This document shows, piece by piece, positions 26,795 through 38,518 of a stretch of DNA of 64,000 nt. Position numbers and translations under genes: made by a program. The notes under the pieces are model-generated. The model saw nothing but the letters and a program-made list of their open reading frames with translations, searched no databases and was not told the DNA's origin. The DNA is from Phycomyces blakesleeanus NRRL 1555(-) (Eukaryota > Mucoromycota > Mucoromycetes > Mucorales > Phycomycetaceae): positions 1,143,054 through 1,207,053 of the forward strand of contig NW_017265137.1 of the NCBI RefSeq assembly GCF_001638985.1. Direction: 5' to 3'. How positions within the stretch are numbered: the stretch's first letter is position 1; the number at the start of each line of letters is the position of its first letter.

Positions 26795-27434
26795 CTTGTT
26801 TCCATTGTATTCAACATAATCCGCTTGTTCTTTTTTTTTCTCTTGTGACCCTGAATTTCTTTACACCGATAAAGCCGGTCACAACAATAAAACTCATCAT
26901 TTTTAAAGCAATTCAGGACATATGACATATTTTTTTTATTATATACATATAGAGTTGGTATCCAATGGCAACTAATATATATTTGTATATTAGTTGCTAA
27001 GAAACCATTAACCTTTTTTTTATTAGTTTTAAATAAAATATAGACTTATTCTCTTTTTGCTTACAGCAGTATTCATTTGCCAAAACACCACCCATATTTA
27101 ATAACCTACTCGGCTGAGCTTCATGACACTGATATGGACAAGGCTTTCTTTTTTTTTTGCTAATATTAGGGGCACGACATTTTTCTATCTAATCGGACCA
27201 ATCAATTGTAGCTACATGCCCGGGGCCCGGTGTCTTTCTCTAATCCTTCAGGGCAAAATGGCGTGTCTTCAATGAAATATAATCATAAATACACTATATC
27301 AATAGCCAGTTATACAGATGAGTATTAGTTGCTGTCATTAGAGCTTGACGCAATCTTGTTGAATATTTTACTATTTATTGGCCTTCTTACGCGTATTATG
27401 ACTTTCTCTCTCTTTTACTTACTTATATTTCCAG
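24220..27434. other. Intergenic region upstream of eL13
   Basis: No gene is supported. A moderately GC-rich patch at about 24560-24740 (around CCGGCTTCCCCGGCCCGG) lies 350-500 bp upstream of the eL13 start and could be promoter-associated. It has no convincing open frame. The rest holds TA tracts (24978-24996, 25492-25510, 25785-25801), a GAATT repeat (25620-25645) and poly-A/T runs. Confidence 0.5.
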
Positions 27435-27693
27435 AGTCTGACAATACTAGCTGGTTAGTAATCCTGATCCAATATTTTTTTTACAAAGCACAAAAGAAAA
27501 TATTTATGAATATTTTGGATCCTGACTTGTACTAATTATTATAATAATAATGTATCCTTAGGGACCAGATAGAGTTATTCCATGCTGGCAAAAAGGTCAA
27601 GATTTGTGGTCCATTAGAATCAAAATGGTATCTCCCACCAGGAAATTTCGTCTCCCTAGAATTAGCGAATATTGACACAGTTCATTTTGAATG
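27435..27693 (+). pseudogene. Possible spliced coding remnant of unknown identity
   Basis: Two exon-like pieces, 27435-27453 and 27562-27693, are bounded by AG and GT dinucleotides and share a consistent phase. Joined, they read about 50 residues, including DQIELFHAGKKVKICGPLES and WYLPPGNFVSLELANIDTV. The spacing of hydrophobic residues recalls leucine-rich repeat or F-box-associated proteins, but I do not recognise a family. No start, stop or further exons could be tied to it, so it may be a decayed gene fragment or chance. Confidence 0.25.
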
Positions 27694-30357
27694 GTAAGAA
27701 TTAGTGTAGAATGTTGAATACATAAAAGAAAAAGCTATTAAGCACCTTTTTTTCTTTCTTAAAAGGGCTAAAGAAAAGAGAAGCGCGAATTTACTGATTT
27801 GTTTCGCTGAAATATTTGACTTTATGCAAAGTTTTTGAATTGATAGCTTATTTACAGGTTGGTGTTGTAGCAAAAGCAAAGTTGATAAAATACTACGGTC
27901 AGAACATACGGGAATTACTGATGGTTGCTTATTCCTAATTTATAAGATCTCGATTGGAAAAGTGACATTTGCATTAATGGTCAAAATAATCTTATGGCTC
28001 AGTATTGACAAAAAAAATATCTCTTTGATTTAACTTGTGAACATTTAACTTATTTCAAAGGAACAAGCATATTTGGCTTGATGCCATTAATTTTTTGAAG
28101 TGACAAAAATTTACTGTTCTCACTGTATATACATACATACATATATATATATATATAAAAGGGAAAATGAACTCCCGATTCGGTAATCAGAATGATCCGG
28201 ACTACGACGATTTTGATCTGTCTGTACACACTGATTACATGTACAAAGCCAAAAAAGAAAATAAAGTACGCAGAGTACACAAAGTACAAAAAGGAAAAGA
28301 GAGAAAAAAAATTACACAGAGTACAGAGTACTCATGAGTTGAGGTTTTTTTTCTTCTTCTTCTTATAGTGTTCTTTATTTATTTTGAGCTAAAATATGAT
28401 CATTTCTTTAAGGACAAGATAAAGATAGATAGAAGGGAAGGAAAATTATTCGATAGTCCAAAGGTGCTCTTTGTTTTGTTTCCTTTTCTTTCTTGTAGCT
28501 GTGAATTGACCACACTGATCATGCAACTGTACGACATCTCTTTATTTTTGTATTTGTATACTTTTGGTTCCTGAAACATAAAAGGTGTACAATATATATA
28601 TATAGTTTTTTTTTTAAAAAAAAAAGTAAAAGGGGGTGATTTTATACCCGTTTGATTTGTAATTCTCAAGGGTCCTTTTCCTTTTCCATTTTCTTGTCAA
28701 TGTCTTTTATGTATCTTGGAGTTATATTATATATTTAAGTTGAATTCTATACATATTCCCTAACTTCTATTCTTATTTTATTGCTTGGGTTAATATTCCC
28801 TTTTCTTTTAAATAACAAACAAACAATAATATTTCTTTAACTTTCTCACACCTTTTGAACTGTGTCTAAAATATCTGTTGTAAATGAGAAGCTACGGCGA
28901 TTTAATGGTTTGTGTGGGATTGTGAGAAGCTTTCAAGTATATAAATATAAAATAAAATTTACCGCCTCATAATTCTACTTTGTGTGAAATTAGGTGATAA
29001 TTCTACGCAAAAGTAACACAGATAAGGAAAAGAAAGAAAGAAAGAAAAAATATGGGGGTGAATCTTGTATAAATTATTTCTCTCCGAGCATTCGGTTTAT
29101 TAAGTGGTTTAAAAGGGGGGAAAAGCAGTTCAAGAGTCTTTGGGTCTGCATGATTCTTGAAATTGAATGAATGAATTGAATTGAATTGACTTGATTTGGT
29201 TTGAACTGATTTGCCTTAATTTATCTGTAAAAGTAATAATGAAAGAATAGGCAATGTACATATAAAGAAAGGACATGGAAAGATAAAAAGAAGTAAAAGA
29301 AGATGTCGAAGAAGTAGATCTATTTGATTATCTTGCGTCCAAACATGGCGGGGTAAATGCTTGGGCGGGTCAACGAGGGCTTTTGATGTAAAAAGCTGGG
29401 GAAGCCTTAATTTTTATTATTATTATTATTATTATCTTTTTTGGCTTTTTTTTTGTAGTAGTTGTTTAACCATGAATGTTGCCCCACACCTACATCTTCT
29501 TTTGGTTATATTTTACGCTATACAGTACATTACAATACATTACAGTACATTACAGTACATTACAGCTCATTACAGCTCACTACAATAGCAAGGTGGTATT
29601 TCTTTGTAGGTTTTTAAAGTGTAGATTATGAAATGAAGCAAAAAAAGATATGTTTCTATATATATATAATTCATCATTCTTTTGTAATCATTATTGCTGA
29701 GTTGATTCAAGATGTTCTCTCTATAATTTTATCATCTCATACAGAGATTTATAACATATCTGATTCTCTCTCTCTCTTTCTTATTACAATACTATTTTAT
29801 TTACTTTACTTTACTTTACTTTATGTTAGTTTAACAAATACATATAAATAAATAAAATCTACGCAAAAAATCGACTTGTACATGTAACATGTAACATTTA
29901 TATAAAAATATATATAATATCTGCTTCAGACCAGAGCGAATGAGAGAATAGCGGACGTTTGGATCGGCAATGGGATTCGATAGAAGTGTGGGGGAGCTCG
30001 TGTCCATGGCAACACACATATATAAATATATATATAAAATTTATATTTTTGCTGACGGGGCGCATTAGTTTTTGATTGGATGGCCGAGTAGCTTTGTGCC
30101 GCGGGAGATTAGACTAAACCGGACACTCAACGTGGTTGGGCCTATTGATTGGAGAGGCACTTGAACGGCAATAAATAAAATAAAATAAAATAAAAAAAAG
30201 GACGGGAAGTTGCAGAATTGAATAAAAAAATAAATAAAAAAAATAAATAAAAAAAAGGGGTTCATTTATTATTATTATTATCATTATTATTATTATTACC
30301 ATTCACTCTTTCATATATAATACTTTTTCTTGTTTTCCCTTTCTTCTTCTATCACTC

Positions 30358-30388
<31 letters not shown>

Positions 30389-30838
30389 TATTTTTGTTGC
30401 TCTCTGTTTTGGCTGATCATTATAGCAGCTTTATTAATAATATTTCACTTGTTATTCTTTTATATATATATATATATATATATTACTCTGGGCGCTGGTC
30501 TTTTTATTTATTTTTTAATATATAATAATATATATTACATACATATATCTTCTCCTACACAGCCATCTTATTTGGATCCAAATAAGGATATTTCTCTTAA
30601 TACACTCACTTCACCTACGCCTACAAGAACAACTACAAGAACAACTACACATCATATACAAACGCACTAGCACTCGTACTCTGTACTAAGGACTCTGCAC
30701 TCTGCACTCTACACTCTGCACTCTGCACATACGTTCACGCATACGCTCACTCATACATACTCGCATACATACTCGCATACATACACAAAGTGGAATAAAG
30801 AATAAGCTATATATATATATATATATATCTGTATAAAA
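27694..30838. other. Intergenic region upstream of the WRKY-like gene
   Basis: No gene is supported. Notable items are a CATTACAGTA minisatellite (about 29519-29580), CTTTA repeats (29800-29822), a somewhat GC-richer block at 29930-30160 without an open frame, TTTA repeats (30357-30386) and TA tracts. The last 170 bp are probably the promoter and leader of the downstream gene. Confidence 0.5.
30691..30728 (+). repeat. CTCTGCA minisatellite in a probable 5' leader
   Basis: Imperfect tandem units of ACTCTGC lie about 110-150 bases upstream of the ATG at 30839, followed by related CATACTCG units to about 30783. They probably belong to the promoter or transcribed leader of the WRKY-like gene. 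Confidence 0.8.
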
Positions 30839-32344
30839 ATGAACGACTTTAGCTACCCAGCCACCAAAGAACTCAACAAAACAATGCCCCTCTACCACGA
30901 TGGTTATCAAGCCGACAGAACCTTCCAGTCCGAACAATCCCCTTTATCACCTGATCCATGGGCCGAGTCTACTGCTCCAGATCCGGTGAGCTGCGACCTC
31001 CAGGATGTAATCATCTGTTACCAGTCACAACCAGATCTCCTCAAGCTCATTCTTCTCAGCAAGGTCGAGGAGGACAAGCGACGAGCAGAAGAAGCCAAGC
31101 TACGAGCCAAAGAACTTGACCTTCTCTTACTCCAACACTCCTTCCATTCGCTCTCCGCCAATGCCTTTTCACTCGACGCCATGCTACACCTCTCCCCCGA
31201 CCAGCGATCGATGCTCTCTCAACTCCAAGGCGTCGGCTCTCACCACAACCGACGACACAGTTCGGATCATAATATTCACAATACCACCGCCACCGCCACC
31301 AATAACAGTAGTATGGATCTTGATGATAGTCGCCGAGACTCTACTATTGGATCATCCTTTGACGGAAGTGCCAATTCTGACGAACTCGAATCATCTTCTT
31401 CATTTTCTCCTATTCCCGCCACAGCCATGCCCTCTCTCCTCAGCATGACCACAAAGTAATATATTCAACAACATAACGCAACACAACACAACATAATACA
31501 ATACAATACAGTACAGTACAGTGCCGTATAACACAAATCCTCACTCATTAATTTGCACATAAACAAATGTGTATTGTGCTGTGCTGTACTGTACTGTACT
31601 GTACAGTACTGTGCTTTGTTGTGTTAATTGTAGTTTGGATGAGATCAAAGCGTGTGATTCTAATTCTATTGTTATGATGACGTTTAGCTACACACAGCCA
31701 ATGGCAGGCCTTGGGCACCCCAAACACACTATTACACATCCGCTGTCTCCGCCATCATATCCACATTTAGGTTTAGATGAGCCTTTCCAACTAGATGATG
31801 TTGACCCACAGCAATTATTATCTCCACACCCACACCCACATTCACACACAAACTCACATACACATCCACATACACACCAACACCAAAATTCACATTCACA
31901 CCAAAATCAACTACCGCCACCGCCACCACAATCCTCATCTCCAACCCAAAGTCCATGTGGAGAATCAACAGCCCAGCGACCACGGCGGAGGCGGGAGATG
32001 CAGGCGATCACAAAGATTGTAGAGACACGCGAACACCCCTATGTGGATGGCTATTTCTGGAAAAACAATGGAAACACCATTCAAAAAAAGACAGGCAACA
32101 AGAGTGTGTATTACAAATGTTCGAACAGTAGCAAGGTAAGAAAATATACATAAATAAAATATATAAAAAAAAAGCTTGTTTTTGGAGTACAAAATGGGCT
32201 AATTTATGTTTATTTGATTGGCTTAATAAGGGATGTCCTGTTAACAAGACAGTTACATGGAAGGACAGAGGAGAGTATATGATCAAGTATAGAGGTGACC
32301 ATTTGGTAGAGTGCAACAAAGTTCAGCGTATTGTTGATATGTAA
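30839..32344 (+). CDS. WRKY-like (WRKY-GCM1 superfamily) zinc-finger transcription factor
   Basis: This is a probable sequence-specific DNA-binding regulator. Three exons join in frame: 30839-31455 (donor GTAATA overlapping an apparent TAA stop), 31634-32135 and 32231-32344, giving 410 residues. The N-terminal part has a basic coiled stretch (KVEEDKRRAEEAKLRAKELD) followed by Ser/Asp-rich sequence. The middle is His/Thr/Pro-rich (HPHPHSHTNSHTHPHTHQHQ). The C-terminal domain (340-403) reads YVDGYFWKNNGNTIQKK, then YYKC, GCPVNKTV and YRGDHLVEC. This follows the WRKY fold pattern DGYxWxxxG, YYKC...GCP, YxGxH. Candidate zinc ligands are C368, C375, H397 and C401. The plant signature WRKYGQK is replaced by WKNNGNT, and the ligand spacing is C-x6-C-x21-H-x3-C. 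WRKY-GCM1-type fingers are known outside plants, including in early-diverging fungi. An intron falls between the two cysteines. Confidence 0.85.
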
Positions 32345-33267
32345 ATAATAGATAACCCAAAATATATATTATAAATATTTATAATCAAAAATCACCTTTA
32401 AAAAATAATTAATTAAAACAATAAAAGCATAATAATTATAATGATATGTATAACTGTAAATAACAATATTTCCCCTCCCACCTCTTCTTCTTCTACCAAT
32501 ACTTCTTTATAAAATATATATATATAAATATTTATATAAAAAAAAAATTCTTTTCTTCAAGACTTTATTTGTACACATGTTATATACAAAAATGGATCCC
32601 ATTGGAGCTTTAAGCACAAAGAAAGCGTAATTAATTTGATATAATTATAATAATTTTCTTTACTCCTCTTTGTCATTAAATAAATAGATATAATTTGAAT
32701 GAATGAATGTTGATTTTAATACCATTTTGTACATCATATGTGTGGGTCTGTGTCTGTCTGTGTCTAATTTTTGCTTTTATAATATTTTGTACACAATAAT
32801 TATATATAAAAAAGACTAAAGTTATAAAGTAGAGTAAAGTTATAAAGTAGAGTAAGGTAAAGTAAGGTAAGATAAATAGCCTTTTTTTTCCTACCTTCCT
32901 TCCTTCCTTTCTCTCTCTCTCTCTCTCTCTCGTTAATTTCTCCCCATCTTTATCTATTATATATATAAATATATATAATATACCCTCAATTCTTCTCCCC
33001 CCCAAAAAAATATATAGGCAAAAAGAACGCTCTTCTTTATCATCACTAGGAATAAAAATAAAATAGAGAATTCTGTAGATCACAGCCTATCCGTGCCTTG
33101 TTCTCTCTCTTTCTCTCTCTCTCCCCCCCTTCTCTCTTTTGTTCTTTATATTATATACATAGATACATACAAATATATATACAAATATACGTACATACGC
33201 ATATACATACATAATTGTATAATTATATATAATTATAAATAAATAAATAAATATTTCTTCCAGAGTC
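32345..33267. other. Intergenic spacer between two regulator genes
   Basis: No gene is supported. It contains a direct repeat of an AGTAAAGTTATAAAGTAG-type unit (32815-32870), CT tracts (32910-32930 and 33100-33125) and AT-rich sequence. It includes the 3' flank of the WRKY-like gene and the promoter of the Zn2Cys6 gene. Confidence 0.5.
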
Positions 33268-33683
33268 ATGTTTGCCACTCTGGAATTACCCTTGAGAGGT
33301 AACCATTTTCTTCTATTTTTCTTCAAGCAACCATTAACAAATACAGATCAGCTCATCAACCAATAAAGATGAAAACAGGCACAAACGTCTCAAGGTCGGT
33401 CGAGCCTGTCATCCATGTCGAATGAAGAAGATCAAAGTAATAATAAAATAATAAAATAATAAACTCATCTAAACCAACGACACTCACCTTTACATACACT
33501 ACACAATCCACACAATCCACACAACTATATATATATATATATCTATTTGACATTAGTGCGATGGCCGACAACCATGTATGCAGGTAATAAATAACCAAGT
33601 AAAATGAAATATGAAATAGCAGTAAATAATAGAAACACATAGATAATCTAACATGTGTATATGTATATACCTTTTTTTTTTAA

Positions 33684-33719
<36 letters not shown>

Positions 33720-35974
33720 TTTCTTTAGTGTAAAGGTAAAAAAAAGAAAAGAAAATATATTTTACAAAAGATCCCTCGATTCATTTATACATCATTATCC
33801 CTAATGCTCATTCAACTCAAACAGCTAGACGACGAAAGTGTATCTATCTCAAGAACACAGACGAAACGTACATTAAATTAGACCCAATGACAGACTCTAC
33901 TCTCGACAGTCGCCAGTCACCAGAAGCAACAGAAGAATCCCACGCAGCAGTATCCCCACCGCCCCAACAGCAGGACAACACAGCCGACACTTTGTTTGCC
34001 AGTCCAGGCAGCCAAAGTCCACTATCAAATACAAACCCCAACGGAGACAACAAACCTGCAAGTAGTAGACCAGACAAAATGATGGAACAATTGACAGACG
34101 GACTGGTCCGACTGACTCTTCATCGAGACACTTCCAACTTCCAGAACGAAATAACTCCTTGGCGCACCTACGGTCAATTCGTCCATTGGTCACCAGACCC
34201 AACCCTTCCAGGCCAATATCTGGCCTCTATAGACATGCCTCCACGACACACCCAGGAACATCTCATCTCAGTCTTCTTTTCCAATTGCCATCATCTACTG
34301 CCAACCCTCTCTCGCCGCATGTTCTATGACCAGCTCTCCATCAAAGGCCCTCTCATAACCCCTCTCTTGCTCAACATAATGTACGCACATGCAGCAAAAC
34401 ATGTCGACACAATCGTCCAGGCAGAAATGTTCTACCACAGAGCACGGCGGCTGGTAGACGATTTCCTGGACGTACCTCGGCTCAGTACAGTAATCGCCTT
34501 ACTCTACATGGCCTGGTTCGACTATGATTCTACCCAACACCGACCCCAAACTAGAGCACGATCAAGTCGCAGCTGGATGTACTGTGGAATGGCCGTACGA
34601 ATGTGTCTCGAATTGGGACTCCACACAGCAAATTACAGCAGCCAGATGTCTCAGTTTGATATCGAACTGCGCAAACGAGTGTTGTGGACCTGTTATGTTA
34701 TGGACAAGTTTGAGAGCTGCACTATGGAAAGGCCGTGGATGCTCAAGGCCGTCGACATCGCCGTCGATCTCCCCACGCCTCTGCCCGAAGACGATTCTCG
34801 CGAGCGTACGGTGATGGAAGGATTCGGGCAGCTATGCCGCCTGACCATGCTTCTCGAAAAGATCCTGTACTACTTTACCTACGATGCAAAAAACAACCAG
34901 ACCATCTGGACCGTCCACCAAGAAAACCAGACCCTTCAATTCCTTGACGCTCTACAGCACTGGCGAGACTCGCTCCCACCAGAATTGTCCTGGAGTGCAC
35001 CCGACGGAATCCCTTCTCTTGTGACTGCCAATCTCCACCTTGTGTGCCTGGACCTCGAGCTGTCCTTGTTGGTCTGCTGTCGTTTCCAAGAAGAACAGAT
35101 CCACCGAGAACGCCGCAGAGCGCTTGCCAATTCCATAACCCAGCTGGTATCCTACACTGTCCAGCACCCACACCTCATGTACACATGCGCTCTCTCCACA
35201 TTCTCTGCCGTCTTTGCGGCCCTCACCCACGCAACAGACTTCAACCATCCGATGCTAGGTGTGGCAGAAGAAGCCAAGGACCAGTTCAGGGCAAGTCTAG
35301 GCGATTTGCGGGACATTGTCGAGCGTGCGCCTCTGAGGGACGTCCGCGGATTTGCCCGCCTGGTCGATCTCACGCTGCAACCCCATCTTACGACCTCAAC
35401 ACCGACCTCAACATCGACATCGACATTGGCCCCACTGCATCCCTTACCACGCCTGGCCACCCTTTCGCCTTCCTACAGTGCCGCATTCTCTGCCATCCAC
35501 GATCTGTGTCAGAAACACGAAGAAAACCAAGGCATCGATCTCAATCTATTCGATCACGAGCAACAGGCCGCGGCAGTCGCAGCTGTCCTTGATACCTCTA
35601 CCGCATTCTCACCGTCGTCGTCGGGTGTGTACTGCCCACCGGTCTCAATAGGGTCATCACGACAGACTAGTCCTCCTTACTCTCATAATCATAATCATAA
35701 TCATAATCATAATCATAATCATAATCATCCACATACTCAAGGGCATGCACTGGTCGCGCCCACATTTGCGTACAATCCTTGTCTGCCTTCTAACGTCGGC
35801 CATCCTACCTCAGCAGGAGCTGCTGCTGCCGCTGCTGCTGCCGCTGCCGCGGTGGGGGCTGTAGGAGCACCAGTTACTACCAGTGGAATGTCCAACAAAG
35901 AAATCGAGCCTGCAGACTACACCTTCGAACTTATTTCTGTTGCAGATGAGTGGGCGCGTTCCCTCATCTACTAA
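33268..35974 (+). CDS. Zn2Cys6 transcription factor with fungal-specific domain
   Basis: This is a probable nuclear transcription factor. Five exons join in frame: 33268-33298, 33369-33436, 33557-33583, a 7-nt exon 33729-33735 and 33825-35974, giving 760 residues. The binuclear zinc cluster is complete and canonical: C24, C27, C34, C40, C43 and C50 (C-x2-C-x6-C-x5-C-x2-C-x6-C), visible as GRACHPCRMKKIKCDGRQPC followed by MQCKARRRKC. Introns cut the cluster into four pieces. The first acceptor must be AATAAAG at 33361-33368; the nearer ATACAG acceptor leads to a stop. Residues about 185-400 match the fungal-specific transcription factor domain, with RSWMYCGMAVRMCLELGLH and ELRKRVLWTCYVMDKFES as landmarks. 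The C-terminal part holds a His-Asn repeat (about 663-681) and a poly-alanine run (about 709-722). The target genes are unknown. A translation start at 33887 inside the last exon would lose the DNA-binding domain. Confidence 0.92.
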
Positions 35975-36670
35975 CTCCCTTCCAAAAAAAAAGCAGTGTA
36001 AAGAAATCATGTTCTTTCAAAGTTCTTAACTTACCTATTTCTCTATCTATCTATCTATCTATCTATCTATTTCTTTATTATTTTTCACTTATATCTTCAC
36101 TCTCTTCATCTCTTGTACATAGACAACCTTTTTTTTACAAGAAAAAAAAAAGAAAATCTCAAGTCTAGAATAAATTTGCATCTTTGTTTTTTTTTTAAGA
36201 AAAATAGACTTTTAGATAAGAGGGAACTTCTTTAAAGAAATTCACTCCTTATTTTATTTAACCCATTTGTAAGTCTTATGCTCCCAAATTTCTTCCAAAA
36301 ACACCCACCCATAAACTAGTATTATTTGGTTAATTTCCTAGATTGATATCATGGTTGATTGTTGTCATTGTTTTGGTTTGGTTTGGTTTGGTTTGTTTGA
36401 AGAGTGTGGGGGAGTTGATGGTGATTATTGAAACAAAAAGGAAGAAGAAGAGAAAGAGAAAGAAAGAAGAAAAAAGAGAAGAGAAAAGAAGAGAAGAATA
36501 AGGTCAATAAAGCTTTTCTCTCTCTCTCTCTATATATATATGTATGTATTTCTCTTTTGGAGTTCTGTCTAAATGAGATTTTACTTAATATAAATATATA
36601 CGTATCGGTGCGTGTGCATGTACGCGCGCGCACCTGTATATACGTATAATGTTTGTGTATAAATATTAGC
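35975..36670. other. Spacer between convergent genes
   Basis: This is the 3' flank shared by the forward Zn2Cys6 gene and the reverse ETF alpha gene. It holds an ATCT microsatellite (36040-36071), GGTTT repeats (36374-36398), an A/G-rich tract (36437-36500) and a CT/TA run (36518-36540). No gene is seen. Confidence 0.55.
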
Positions 36671-38518
36671 TTAGAGCTTCTCAGTCATCTCAGGAACGGC
36701 CTTGAAAAGATCCTCAACCAATCCATAATCAGCCACCTGGAAGATGGGTGCATCGGCATCCTTGTTGATAGCAACGATGGTCTTGGAATCTTTCATACCG
36801 GCCAAATGCTGAATGGCACCAGAGATACCTATTGTTATTATAATTATTATAATTATATTAGTATAAATAATTAAATAAATTAATAGATATAGTTGGTTGG
36901 TTGGTTGATTGATTGGTTGGGGAGATGGGAGAAGAATAAGAAGCCGAAATCATAAACTTATTCCCACGCAAAATAATAATAATAATTACTTACCGACAGC
37001 AATGTACAACTCTAGAAGGAGAAGAAAGTGCCACATACAGAAGAATTGCATTAAGTATATTTGTCAATCCGAGATCCACTTATATTGTGCTGAACTGTAA
37101 CAGGCACTACACACACACACATATATATATATTATCTCTTTACTTACCAGGAGCAACGATCTTTCCGGTCTGACCAACCTGGAGGGAGTTATCAACGAAA
37201 CCAGCATCGACAGCAGCACGGGAAGCACCAACTAAAAGAAACAAGTAACGAGTATGTAAGAAAAAACCTTGCACAACTCCCTTTTGTTCCATATCTCTCT
37301 CTCTCTCTCTCTCTCTTACTCTATCTTCCTACTCCTTTCTTTTTCTACCAATATACATATTTTGGAATACTTTACCGGCAGCACCCATCTTGTCAGCAAG
37401 AGCGTAGAGAAGCTGGAAGTTCTCACCATTCTTCATTCCACGACCACCACTGATGACACGGCTGGCAGATCCAAGATCGGGACGGTCACTCTTCTGGATA
37501 GACTCACCGAGCCACTGGGTGGCATCCGAGGTCTCGGCAGTGGGGGCAGCCTCAACAGTAGCCTCGGTGGCATTGTTGGCCTCAGCAGCAGCAAAGGCAG
37601 TACCACGAACAGTGATGAACTTGATAGCATCCTTGGACTGGACAGTGGCAATAGCATTACCTAAATATTTTTTTATAAAAATATATAAATATTAGACCGT
37701 GAGAGAATTTCTTTTTTAAAGGGGTTCATTTCATTGAACTTTCATCCACTTTTTTTTTTAAATATATATATATATATAAAGGCGAGGAAGGAAAAGTGGG
37801 AATATTGCCCTGATTATTTACCCGCATAGATAGGACGAACAAAGGTATCCTCACTGCTGACACCAGTGATATCGGAAATAGGAGCTACGTCAAGAAGAGC
37901 AGCAGCACGGGGGAAGATGTTCTTGCCAAAGGCAGTGTGACCGGTAACCAAGTGGGTGTAGCCGTTGGCCTTTTGGATCTCAACCAACAGAGGAGCAAAG
38001 GACTCGGGGAGACCGTTTGCATAGGCAGCACCGGTGGCAGTGAGAACTTTGGAGACACCATCGTACTTGGCAACCTGCTTGGCAACGGCCTCGGGGGCAT
38101 CACCGGCAACCAAGGCAGTGATGGATCCACCGAGCTTGGAAGCAGCCGACAAGGCATTGAGAGTAGCACCGCCAATCAGACCGTCCTTGTGCTCTACCAA
38201 CAAGAGGGTCGAGGCACCAGCGCCAGTTGCGTAGAAACGCTGGGAAATGAAAGGACGTGCCTAGATTTAACCATGTCAATGAGTATAAAACACGTTCATT
38301 TTGCCTTGAATTTGTCGGCATGCGGAAATAACGCCACTTCTTTTATTTATTTTTTCTTTTTCTTGGGTATATTATATTATGTAAAACTGTAGACGTATGT
38401 ATGGTAGGTAGACGTGTATTTTGTTTTGTTTTGTTTTGTTTTGTTTGTTTTGATATTTCGATGGTGTGTCTTTATAACTCTGTACCTGGATAGCAATACG
38501 TGCGGTGGTGGCGAGCAT
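36671..38518 (-). CDS. etfA: Electron transfer flavoprotein alpha subunit, mitochondrial
   Basis: This is the FAD-binding subunit of the mitochondrial matrix heterodimer that accepts electrons from acyl-CoA and other dehydrogenases and passes them to ETF-ubiquinone oxidoreductase. Six reverse-strand exons join in frame: 38518-38486, 38260-37822, 37660-37376, 37231-37148, an 18-nt exon 37011-36994 and 36828-36671, giving 338 residues, a typical length. The N terminus [20 protein letters not shown] is basic and Ser/Thr-rich, as expected for a mitochondrial presequence. LLLVEHKDG and [20 protein letters not shown] mark the N-terminal domain. [49 protein letters not shown] and [10 protein letters not shown] form the FAD-binding signature. 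The end is [21 protein letters not shown] with no extension. The beta subunit is not in this window. Confidence 0.96.

Noticed and set aside
34875..35592. Several 65-180 codon frames overlapping the Zn2Cys6 gene
   Set aside because: They lie in other frames of a long GC-richer exon whose own frame shows clear domain homology.
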